Shown piece by piece: positions 1-8,629 of a stretch of 10,064 nt of DNA. Made by a program: the position numbers and the translations under genes. Under the pieces are notes generated by a model. It worked only from the letters and a program-made list of their open reading frames with translations. It ran no database searches and was not told where the DNA came from. Each line of letters opens with the position of its first letter. The first letter of the stretch is position 1. This DNA is from Auxenochlorella pyrenoidosa (lineage: Eukaryota > Chlorophyta > Trebouxiophyceae > Chlorellales > Chlorellaceae), in assembly GCA_001430745.1 (NCBI GenBank), contig KQ482063.1, positions 1,003,109 through 1,013,172 of the forward strand, in the 5' to 3' direction.

Positions 1-260
1 GGCTGTGGTCGGGGCAGCGTGCAAGCGGCCTCTTGCATGCCAAGCATGCGGCAACGGCAGAGCTGGAGGGTTCCCAGGCTGCTGCAGGGGAAATGATAGG
101 GGCCCGTATTATCGTTTTAAAAAGGCACATGGCACCAGGGGCACGGCAACCCGAGGGGGTGGGAGCGGGGGGAGGGGCTTGAGGTTTGCCGAAGCTGGCG
201 AGGCACTGATGCCTTGGCTGCCAGCCGTGCAGGCTCTTGACCGCAGCCGTCCGCTGTCTT

Positions 261-1674
261 TCACGCCTGCTTGCGCTGCGCCCGCGCCAGCTCAGCTGCA
301 ACCACCCTCACCTTCATCTGTGCAATTGTGGTGTAGGCGGCGTGGCCGACGCCCTGGCGGGCCATCTGACGCAGCGTGATGACATAGCACGCCGGCTGCA
401 GGCCAGGCAGATGGGGGGCCAGGTGTGCACAGCAGGCAAGGCATCAGGCTCAGCAGCAAGGTAAATTCCCCGTCACCAGAGAGGCCGTGGCGGCGCTGTG
501 CCCATCCGTGCCCCTTTCTCGCTGCCGCGCACACCCCGCGGGGCGCTGGGCGCCCGGCCCGGCCCGCACCTGCGGAGGCATGCCCAGCTTGCGCATCAGG
601 CCCAGCACGTTTGACATGTGTAGCGCGGTGGCGCTCAGCGCCACCAGCACTGCAAAGTGCAGCTTCCAGGCATAGGGCGGCGGCACCTCTGCTGCCGCTG
701 GCTGCTGCTCCTGCAGGAGGGGCAGGGGTGGCAGAGACGTGTCCTGCTCGACTCTTTGGGTTGACGTACCAACTGTGATGCAGGCGGCGCGCAGGTGCTT
801 GCAGAAGAGGCGCGAAATATTGCTCGCCCGCCTCTCGGCTTGCCTGCTCCACCGCTGCCTTGAGAGGCGCCACCGCAGCCTCAAACAGGGCTCGCGCCTC
901 CTTCAGCCTCCCAGCGTCAATGAGCTGCCGCATTTCCGTGACAAGGGGCAGGTTCTTGTCCGCCTCTGATGCCTGCAGCACGGGAGGAAGGCAGGCAGCA
1001 CGGGGAAGGGGTGACGTGGCCGGCGGGCAGCCCAGGGGATGCCTGCGTGAGCCTGCATCCCCTCCCGAGGGATCCTGAGAACACCCAGATCTCTCTCCCC
1101 TCCGCCCTTCTCTCCTCCTGTTATACAGCACACTTGTCCCCTAAGGTCCAGAAAATTCAACACTGGTGTTCCACCTGCTGATGCCACGCATCGGGGATGT
1201 AGAGCGCGGGCATCTGGCGCGTGAGGCGGCCGCCGCTGCGCCGAGCTCCGGCATGGTGGGCTCTGCCCCTTGCATGCTGCTGCGCGTGCTGCTGCTTCTC
1301 CTGATGGTGGTCATGTGGACGAGGTACTGCCTGCAGACCATTGTGAAAGCGAACTCAAAAGTTCTGAAGAAGGATTGCAACAGGGTGCCTGCAGCAGTGG
1401 CGCGCTGGCCTGCTTGCCGCCAGCTGCCAGCGGCGCCGCTGCACTGCCAACCTAAAGCTGGCGGCCGAATCGCGGCTGTCATAATGCTCACCTGATGCTC
1501 CTGCGATCCAAAAGCAGGCGTGACGCTGAAGGAGCGCTGCCACAACGGAGTTCCTAAGACGTCTGAAGCGCCCTGCAGCGCTGCCGCTACGTCGGTGATT
1601 GCAGATGGTCTAACATGCGCTCTAAGTCCCAAAACACACAGCCTGCCGGCCTGCAGCAGCCTGGCCCCGCTCAT
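261..1674 (-). CDS. Uncharacterised protein, probably mitochondrial, five exons, 247 aa
   Basis: The inferred exons, in coding order on the minus strand, are 1674-1492, 1330-1175, 972-844, 710-570 and 395-261. They give 61, 52, 43, 47 and 44 residues, and the stop is at 263-261. All four introns are phase 0 and end in TGCAG; three have GT donors and one a GC donor (843-842). The start is the first ATG after an in-frame TGA at 1710-1708. Residues 1-55 are arginine-bearing and include WQRSFSVTP (46-54), which resembles a mitochondrial presequence cleavage region; this is inference. Residues 62-95 are rich in His, Gln and Arg. Residues 125-150 (QLIDAGRLKEARALFEAAV and neighbours) form a likely helical hairpin recalling PPR/TPR repeats. 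Residues 174-195 are hydrophobic and could be a membrane segment or a buried helix. I do not recognise the family. The last exon could instead splice at AAG/GTGAGG (near 308), but read straight through it ends cleanly in a Lys/Arg/Gln-rich tail. Confidence 0.6.
711..843 (-). other. Inferred GC-AG intron 3 of the minus-strand gene
   Basis: On the minus strand the exon ends GAGCAG, followed by GCAAGC, a close match to the known GC-donor consensus AG/GCAAGT. The acceptor is CTCCTGCAG before 710. This junction keeps phase 0 and joins two exons that are open in different frames. The GT alternative near 772 (GTACGT) is phase 2, would leave an intron of only about 60 nt, and would put the next exon into a frame with an early stop. 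Intron length (133 nt) fits its neighbours (161, 202 and 174 nt). Confidence 0.55.
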
Positions 1675-2285
1675 GTGCTGCCCAGGTGCACCCACGATCG
1701 CAACCCGTCAGAATTTGGCAGCGATGAGAGGCACGAGTTGCAGCAATGGGGTGTTCAATCAACAAGAAAGTTTGCCACTTATGTGGAGGACAGCCTGGCG
1801 GGGCAAGTTGGGCTCTGCTAGCTGCGTTCTCAGCATCTCGTGATCACCTTGCCTTGGGCAGTGCGCAACCTGCAATCCCGCCGAGAGGCCCAGCACGACC
1901 CGTTCTGACCGCCCCTTCACGGCCTGGTGCACCCGCGAACCCCTTTTGCTGTCCCGTTTTGTGCGGCGCCCTCGTGCGCAGGTCGGCAAGCAAGGGCGGC
2001 AGGGGGTGAGTATTCGAGGGCTTTTTTGCCCGCAACCACTCCTGCTGGCCTTCAGCCCTTGCTTGACCTTCCACCCTTGCGGATCTGTACGGTTATAAGC
2101 TTCACTTGCCTGCCGTGCAGCCTGCAAGGGCCACTCCTGCTCCCGCTGCCACCACCGCCGAAGGGCCGCGCTCACCAACTTGCCCTGGTGCCCTGGCCCT
2201 GCCCTTCCCGCACAGATAAACCAATCAAGCTTGCGCCGCAGCCCTTGCCTGACAACCGCCCGGCCTTGGGCGCGCGCCCCTGGCG
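1675..2285. promoter_or_regulatory. Divergent intergenic/promoter region
   Basis: These 611 bp separate two start codons pointing away from each other, so the region should hold both promoters and 5' UTRs. Visible on the plus strand are a TATA-like TATAA at 2094-2098, about 190 bp before the ATG at 2286, and a CCAAT at 2221-2225. A good donor (GTGAGT, 2006-2011) pairs with a pyrimidine-rich acceptor ending at 2215. If used, this would be a 5'-UTR intron of the plus-strand gene, and the TATA-like site would then lie inside the intron. An in-frame TGA at 2250-2252 rules out coding extension upstream of 2286. No convincing TATA box was seen for the minus-strand gene. Confidence 0.5.
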
Positions 2286-5200
2286 ATGACGCACTTCCGC
2301 TCGCCCTCCAAGGCGGCAGAGGGGCGCAGCGTGCTGGCGGAGGGCGTCGTCTGCCGCGAGAGCAACGTGGCCGACCGCCTCGTGAACAAGCGCTGGATGC
2401 AGCTGCTGTCTGGCACCGGCGCTGCATCCATCGCCGGCGTTGCTGAGCCGCCGGTGCTGGCCAGCTATCGGCACTCGGGCGACGCCGAGCCCTCAAAGGT
2501 CTGGCCCATCACTCGCGCCTGCTCGGTCAGCGAGGTGGACAAGGGCACCTTCCACCTGCGGGTGGACACATCCACGCTGGTGGCGCTGGTGGCGGCCAAG
2601 TACACGGATGTGGAGATGGTGGGTGCTGCGCGGGGCGGCGCCTCCGGGGGTGCCGCGGCGCCGCGGCGTGAGATGCACCAGACAAGGCCCTGCAGCATGC
2701 TTTGGGGCGAGGAGAGATGCTCCAGGCACTGGTGTTCCTGCGGGGTGGAGGACTGCCCCTCCAAGCAGGCACGGTGGAAGACTGCCAGCCTGGTCGCATG
2801 CATGGGTGCTTGTTTCTCACCTGCTTGTTGCATGCCCACATGTGCGTCGACTGCATTCCTCGCCTTCCTGCCCCTGCAGTACTCATTCACCGTACACTTC
2901 GGCTTCACAGGGCTGTTTGCCGCGGAGAGCCTGCGGCTGTGCTTTGCAGATGAAGCGCTGGCGCAGCAGTGGCATGGCCAGCTGTCGGCCCTGATCCGCA
3001 GTCTGGAGCGCCTGAGCAGCGGCGGCAGCAGTGAGTGGGGGCCTGCTGGCCGATTGCCTCTGCCCTGGTGTGGGTGCGTACTGAACGGCAGCTCGCTCTG
3101 CTGGCGACCTCCACCGCTCCCCAACACACACCACCCGAGTCCTGCGTGCTTGCGTCTGCTCTGCAGCTGGCTCCGGCCCGCTGCGGGTGCCCTCCGACCT
3201 GGCAGCCGGGCAAGACGATGCCGGCGCGGGGCCCGCCGGCGCGATGCCCGCCGGCGCAGCGGCGGCAGCCCAGGCGCAGGCGCAGGCGCGGGCCGAGGAG
3301 GAGCGGTCGATGCGGGCGTGGCAGTCGGTGCGGCACGTCAACGGCGTGGCGGTGTATGCCGAGGAGGAGGGGCTGGACGGCGAGGGCGGCGCCCTCATGG
3401 TGTCGGCCATCGTGCGCTCCTCGCCGCAGGAGTGCTTCGAGGTGGGCGGGCGAGGCGGGTGGGGGGGCAGGCGGTGGCCCTGTTGGGCATGGCGGCAGCG
3501 TTCTCGCTCTCGATGGCGACGCGAGGCGGCTGCTTGGGAGCATCACGGGCAGGAGAGCCGCAACGCATGCCGCTGTGTGAGCCAAGGACAGGCTGCCCTG
3601 CCCTCTGCTCCAGGGAGCAAGCTTAGCCCTACTCGCCCTGCGTCTCAGTAGCCTGGCCATCACCCCTTACCACCCCTTTCCCCGCTCAGGTGCTCATGGC
3701 CAGCAGCGGCTCCAAGAGCGCAGGCATGCTGCATGGGGAGGAGCGGGTCCTTGAGGTGGTGGACAAGCACACCCAGGTGAGCTGGCCCAGGGAGTCGGAG
3801 GGGTGCTGTGTGGGTGTGGGTGTGTGGGTGTGGGTGGGTGGGTGGGTGGGGGGGGGGGGGCGAAAAGGCAAGGGGGCCCGCTGGTGCGCAGTTAGCATGC
3901 ATGCTTGACTTGGCGCTGCTGGGCCCGCTGGCCGCTGGTGCATGCTGCACAGCAGCACCGGCCGTACTGATCCCCTGCGCCGCAGGTGGTCCTGCACTCC
4001 TTCCAGCCGGGCGGCCTGGTGGGCAAGCTGTGCGCGCCGCGCGAGATGGTGCGCGCCTGCCTGCAGGGCTGCATGCTGTTGAGCAGCGAGTCCGCATGGC
4101 CCAGCTGCTGGCTTGGGCCGCCCCTGCGTTGCCCGGCGCCGCCTCACGCAGCGCGCCATGCGGCGCCCGCCCCTTGCCCCAGGTTCTCCTGCGGTCGTGG
4201 CGGCAGGACGCAGACGGCACGTACATCGTGCTGTACCAGTCCACCAACCACCGCAAGGCGCGGCAGTCCAAGGGCGGCCTCCTCAAGTGAGGCCTGCGCC
4301 CCTGCCGTACAGGCCGCCGGCATCCATGCGCAGCTGTTCATGTGCGTGCTCAGGGGCAGGGTGCACACGTCCTCATCCCGGCCCTCGCACCTGACGTGGT
4401 CCCATGCCCCGCCTGCTCGACGCATGCCGCAGCTGGAAGTCGCCGGTGCGGGCGCAGGTGCAGGCGGCGGGCTTCACAGTCGCCCCGCTGCTGCCGCGCT
4501 ACACAGGCAAGCCCCGCTGCAGGCCTGTGCGGTGCCACGATGTATGCACTGCCCCGGCGCCCTCTGGGGCTGCTGCCTTTCATATGAGTTCTGTGCCAGC
4601 TTGACGTGTTGTGCATAACGATGCTGCCGACCCTGCCCGCAGGCGGCGGCCCCTCCCAGGAGTGCCTGGTCACCCTGGTGATGAAGGTGGACCTGGGCGG
4701 CTGGCTCAGCCGGCGCAGCCTGATCCGCCGGCTGGGCGCGCCGCTGTCTGAGACGCTGCTCCGCGCCTGGCTGGAGCCGATGCTGCTGTCGGTGGTGATG
4801 CTGCGCGACAAGGCGAGCCGGGGCCGTGTGCCCGGGTGGCATGGAAAGTGCGGTTGCTGCAGGGGTGCACAGCGGCTGCTAGCGCCCCCTTGGGCAGCCG
4901 CAGCAGTCCAAGAGTCGCAGAGACAAAAGCGCAGTCGGGCGACTCTCGCTGCGTCCTCTCCTCTCTTTCCTGCGCTGGTTGCGGTGCAGGTGGAGCAGAG
5001 CCGCTTTGTGGTGCGGCCTTACTCCATGGGGGACGCTCTGGAAGAGCACGCAGAGACGCCGCGGTCAGAGTCCACAGCAGCGGCGTCGGCCTCGGCGCGC
5101 GGGGTTGCCAGGTCAGCGCGGCGTTGCGGCAGCGGGGCAGCCCTGGGTGCAGGCGGAACCAGCACCGACCGGGCACCCGACAGGCTGCAGCACAGCACTG

Positions 5201-8054
5201 CTTCCGGAGCCGTACTGTCGCCTCAGGCTGCAGCACCATGGGCTTGCATGCCGCGCTGAGCAGGCTGCCGCAATGGCCGAACCCCAGCTGTCCTAGCACC
5301 TGGCGCCCCCCGTGCAGGACCACCACCTTCCTGACCTACTCTGGGCGGCACAGCCAGGACCTGCAAGGCTCAAAGCGCCTGGCCGATACAGCAAGCGCGG
5401 CCAACGGCGACTGGGAGGGTGGGGGTGCCGAGTTCCTGGATGCCCTGTCTGGCGGCCCCTCGCGCAGGGCCAGCCACGACGGGGAGGCCGCCAAGGCGCC
5501 CGCCGCCAGCGCAGAGGAGCTGGCAGCGGTGCGGCAGGCGCTGGCTGGGCAGCAGGCGCGCGAGGTGCCTGAGGAGGAGCGCTGGGCTGTGCAGGTGGGC
5601 CGTGGGCGTCCTTGCCATCTGGGGCGCTGTATGGATGGGCGCAGCTGGGTACGCAAGAGTCGTTGCTGGCAAACCCGCTGCTTGCTGTCCATGTTGGCGT
5701 GATAGTGAGTTTGCTTGGAGGCTGGCAGGAGCGCTAGGCCAGCTGCATGCAGCCTGCCAGTGTCCGGCTGGGCGGCGATGGCTCACCGCCTGCGGGCGAG
5801 CGACGCGTTGTGTGCAGGGCACCGCTGCGCGGCGGTACTGGTCCTGCCCAGGCACCGCAGACCTGCGCGTGCGCGGCAAGCACTACCTCGCAGGTCAGCA
5901 GCGAGTGTGGCGCTCACCCATGCGGCGGGGGCGGGGGCATGGGAGGCAGGCGGCGCGACGTGCACTTTCCAGGGAGGGACTGGCATCCTTGTGCGCGTTG
6001 CACACGCGGCGTTTCCTATGCTGCCTGCAGCTGCCTGCCTGCCGGGTCCCACGCGCCCTGCACCCGCTGCCTCCCCCGCGGCGGCTGCAGACCGCAAGAA
6101 GATCCCCGCCGCCATGCCCGTGTTTGACCTGTACTCTGCCGAGCTGGTGGAGGTGGATGAGCCCATGTGGCACATGGCACGCTTCCTGCCTTCCGTCAAG
6201 TGAGCGCCGCGCGCGCTGCCCCGCCTCTGAGGGGCCACGCCGCAGGGGCCGCGCGTTGGCTCTGGCTGCGCGGGGGATCGCGGTGGCATCTGCGCCAGGG
6301 CCTGCCAACCCAGCTGTGCCGCCCTTGCCTACCCTTTCAAAAGCATGCGTGCCAGGGCTCTGGTGCCGCTCCTGCCATCCGCCCACCTTGGCTGTGATCC
6401 CTCTGTGCCTGTCCCTCCCCCGGTGCCTGCAGGTACTGCGCCGCCCCCTTCATGTTCATCCTGCAGCTCATGGTGCCGGCCAACCCGCCCATCAGGTAGG
6501 CAGCGAGAGGGCCGCTGGCCGGGGGCAGGCATGCTGGCCATAAACCTGCTGTTTGACTGAGCCAGCGGCGCTGCATCACCGCGCCCTTGCAGCTACGCCC
6601 TGCATCGGGCGCAGGCCTGCCTCGCGGCATGCGGCGCCAACCTGTCCATGCGATGCCTCGCCCCCCTGCAGCCTCACCATGGTGTGGACCGCGCCCCTCA
6701 ACCCAATGACCGAGAGCCTGGACACGCTGTGCGCGGCGTGGCCCGAGGACGAGAACGGCACCGTGCGCGCCTTCTTCACCAACCTCTGCGAGTGAGCGAG
6801 TCGGCGGGGCCCTGGCAGGCAGGCGGAGGGGCGTGGCTTGCGGTGCCTGGCGACGGGGCGGCTCACAGCAGGGCCCTGCCAGCTCTGTTGGCAAGCGAGA
6901 GCCCGGCGGCGTGCATCTGGTTGGCTGCGCGTACGGCCCCCGCTCACCGTCACCAGCCTGTTGTGCGATGACCCCCAGCTGCCTGCGCTGCCCGCGTGCT
7001 TTCCCCTCTGATGATGACTTGCTCGCCCGCCGACGCGCCCCGCAGGTGGATGCAAGGTGACGGGCCCGAGGCCGACGCCGTTCGCAACAAGAAGTTCAAG
7101 CTCATCCCGCGCATCGTCAAGGGGTCGTGGATCGTGAAGCAGAGCGTGGGCACCACCCCCGTGCTGCTGGGGCAGAAGCTGGCCACACGATACTTCCGGG
7201 GGCCAAACTACTTCGAGGTGTGTGGGCCGGGGCGCCCGCCTGGTTGGAGAGGGGGGGCGTGGCAGCAAGGGCAGGGAGGAGCTGCTCGCGGCACCAATTT
7301 AGGCGCAGGCTGTATGGTCGGCTTCGCAGCCAGGGCGGGGGGGAGCTCGCTACGGAAGCTGCGGAGGGAGAGGCTGGCAGGGTCGTCTGGCTGGCCAGCT
7401 CATGCTGGGCCAGGTCTTGGTGAATGCCGGGTTTGCTGGGACGAGGCGGGAGGCAGCTGGGGTGGAGTGCGGGCAGCGGGCCTCCGGGCTGTGGGCATTG
7501 CTGGTTGCAACACGCTGCCGCGCCCCGCCCCGCGCTGTGGGCGTTGCTGGTCGCAACACGCTGCCGCGCCCCCGCCCCGCAGGTGGACGTTGACATCACC
7601 TCCAACACAGTGGCCAACTCGGTGACCTCCCTGGTGGTGGGGGCCATCACCAGCCTGGTCGTCGACCTGGCGCCCTTGGTGGAGGGACAGGTCAGCAGGG
7701 GGGGCGCCAGGGCGCGCCGCGCGGGGCCCTCAGGCGCCTGTGCCAGGCTGCGCGTGCGGCCTTGGGGGACAGTCGTGTGGGCGATGTGTCCCGCTGCGCG
7801 CATGCCCGCACCCGGTCACTGCCTGGGCATGGCGTGGCAGAGTCTCGGGCGCGGTGCTGTCATGCCCCTTATCCACGCCGTTCAGCCTTGTTCACACCCT
7901 TGCTGGCCCTCAACCCCAAGCCCTGCAGGCGGAGGACGAGCTGCCAGAGCGGCTGATCGGCAGCGTGCGCTTTGAACACCTGGACCTCAAGACTGCTGCC
8001 TACCTGGATGACGAGTCGGGCCGCATCTTTAAGAACGAGAAATTTGGCGGGTGA
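2286..8054 (+). CDS. EDR2: EDR2-like protein: PH, START and DUF1336 domains, 17 exons, 809 aa
   Basis: The inferred exons are 2286-2618, 2880-3030, 3167-3441, 3690-3776, 3986-4048, 4183-4286, 4433-4506, 4643-4812, 4990-5111, 5318-5594, 5818-5893, 6091-6199, 6433-6495, 6672-6791, 7046-7217, 7583-7690 and 7929-8054. Together they make 2430 nt with consistent phases throughout. Residues 16-155 form a PH-like domain, with the usual C-terminal-helix Trp in QQWHGQL (W142). Residues 162-210 are an Ala/Gln/Glu-rich linker. Residues 211-420 match START (RAWQSVRHVNGVAVY, then PREMVLLRSWRQDADGTYIVLYQS, then QECLVTLVMKVDLGGWLS). Residues 440-550 are a low-complexity linker. Residues 553-800 match DUF1336/EDR2_C (RRYWSCPG, KFKLIPRIVKGSWIVKQSVG, NTVANSVTSLVVGAITSLVVD, PERLIGSVRF). 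Arabidopsis EDR2, roughly 720 residues, has the same order, binds PI4P and restrains defence-linked cell death. The algal role is unknown; cytosolic or endomembrane lipid sensing is the reasonable inference. There is no transmembrane segment. Two introns (after 4506 and 4812) appear to use GC donors. The ATG is the first in frame after TGA at 2250 and has a G at -3. Confidence 0.9.
3808..3860 (+). repeat. G/T-rich microsatellite ending in a 13-G run, possible G-quadruplex
   Basis: Near the 5' end of EDR2-like intron 4 (3777-3985), about 30 nt after the donor, the plus strand has irregular TGGG/TGTGGG repeats. They contain seven GGG tracts (starting at 3812, 3818, 3826, 3832, 3836, 3840 and 3844) and then an uninterrupted run of 13 G at 3848-3860. 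Loops are 1-5 nt. This fits the standard G-quadruplex pattern on the sense strand, so both DNA and pre-mRNA could fold. The tract should also be length-variable and prone to sequencing error. Confidence 0.85.
4507..4642 (+). other. Inferred GC-AG intron 7 of the EDR2-like gene
   Basis: The upstream exon ends TACACAG and is followed by GCAAGC, a consensus-like GC donor. The acceptor is CCCGCAG at 4642. The next exon needs an incoming phase of 1. The GT dinucleotides I checked downstream in the same open frame are phase 0 or 2, so this GC donor is the only one I found that preserves the START reading frame across PRYTG to GPSQECLV. Length is 136 nt. Confidence 0.75.
4813..4989 (+). other. Inferred GC-AG intron 8 of the EDR2-like gene, retainable in frame
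   Basis: The exon ends GACAAG and is followed by GCGAGC; the acceptor GGTGCAG ends at 4989. Both ends are phase 0, the length is 177 nt (59 codons) and there is no in-frame stop. Retention would therefore insert 59 residues just after the START domain without a frameshift. A GT alternative (CGT/GTGCCC, near 4828) is also phase 0 but matches donor consensus poorly. The inserted stretch is Cys/Arg/Ala-rich and looks like intron sequence, so splicing is preferred. Confidence 0.5.
7218..7582 (+). other. Longest intron of the window, EDR2-like intron 15
   Basis: The donor is GAG/GTGTGT at 7218 and the acceptor is CCCCGCAG ending at 7582, 365 nt and phase 0. It joins YFRGPNYFE to VDVDITSN, a junction that falls inside the conserved DUF1336 core. 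The first 270 nt are G-rich and show no recognisable element. The last part contains the tandem duplication listed separately. Confidence 0.85.
7489..7581 (+). repeat. Two-copy tandem duplication (46/47 bp) covering an intron acceptor
   Basis: Copy 1 (7489-7534) and copy 2 (7535-7581) both start CTGTGGGC and share the block CAACACGCTGCCGCGCCCC. They differ at two bases (A/G and T/C) and by one extra C in the C-run. Near the end, copy 2 reads CCGCAG, forming the real acceptor of intron 15, while copy 1 reads CCGCGC and lacks AG. The branch and pyrimidine-tract region therefore exists twice but only the downstream copy has a usable 3' splice site. Confidence 0.9.
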
Positions 8055-8629
8055 CCGCCCACTTGGCCGGCGCACCTTGCTTCTCTGGATGGTCTGCAAG
8101 CACAGCCAGCTCTGCGGTCAACCGGAGGATGTGCTTGCCTGCCTGAAAAGCGGAAATGCCCATGCGAGCCTCGTGTGCGCTGGCGACTCTGCCAGCGTGT
8201 GACTTCTCCAATGCTGCAATGCATGCCTCTCTCGACCTTGTTCACGTTCACTAGTGTCTTTCACCATACCTGTTTGCACTGCTCTGTTTTTTTGGCGAAT
8301 CGCTGCCGCATTTTGTTCACCTCTCCTCTCCCCTTGCCATCCCCATGCCTCCCACTCTCCCAACAGCTTAGCTCTCCTCATTCCTGACCTGCTTTGCGCA
8401 GCGGTGCCCCCTGAACACCCGTCTCATGAACCTGGGGTTCGCTGCGGCCCACTTGCCCTCTGTCAGCAGTACATTTTGGGCAACAAGCATTGAGAATTAG
8501 GGCAGTCGTGGCAGCAAGGCGGCGCTGGGCGCTGCAGGCGGATGCGCCCCATGTACTATGGCTTGCATGGATGCCTGATGTATCGTTTTCCGTTGCTTCC
8601 ATCCTCTGCTTGCATCACAGCCAGCTGAA
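8055..8629 (+). other. Intergenic region: 3' UTR of EDR2-like gene and promoter of dCMP deaminase
   Basis: These 575 bp lie between a stop codon and the next start on the same strand, so they should hold a 3' UTR, a polyadenylation site and the next promoter. Composition shifts to less GC-rich and pyrimidine-rich sequence at about 8220-8400, including a T7 run near 8286. I did not find the TGTAA signal common in green algal genes. No supported ORF and no clear TATA box were seen. Confidence 0.5.

Noticed and set aside
1..260. Possible further exon of the minus-strand gene or a separate gene
   Set aside because: The last exon reads cleanly to a stop at 261-263. I see no conserved protein, RNA gene or clear polyadenylation signal here; it is probably the 3' UTR and beyond.
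292..1131. Long open frame on the minus strand (279 residues)
   Set aside because: Only the part at 844-972 is a supported exon. Flanking parts are intron or wrong-frame sequence kept open by high GC.
1759..2496. Minus-strand open frame of 245 residues across the divergent region
   Set aside because: It is Arg/Ala-rich low-complexity sequence antisense to the first EDR2-like exon. It looks like a GC-rich shadow frame.
2286..3626. Single 446-residue open frame on the plus strand
   Set aside because: Only its first 111 codons fit the PH domain. The rest reads through introns and leaves the conserved frame, so it is not one continuous gene.
3893..3907. GCATGCATGC palindrome-like tract
   Set aside because: It is short, lies inside an intron, and such alternating tracts recur across the window, so there is no support for a specific site.
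6583..6671. Earlier acceptor (TTGCAG/CTACGCC near 6592) for EDR2-like exon 14
   Set aside because: It would insert unrelated residues and change the frame of the conserved LTMVWTAP strand. The acceptor at 6671 restores the family pattern.
7487..7582. Possible CRISPR-like or satellite array
   Set aside because: There are only two adjacent copies without spacers, inside an intron, so it is a simple tandem duplication.
7117..7803. Minus-strand open frame of 228 residues
   Set aside because: It lies opposite well-supported DUF1336 exons and a duplicated intron and has no recognisable domain.
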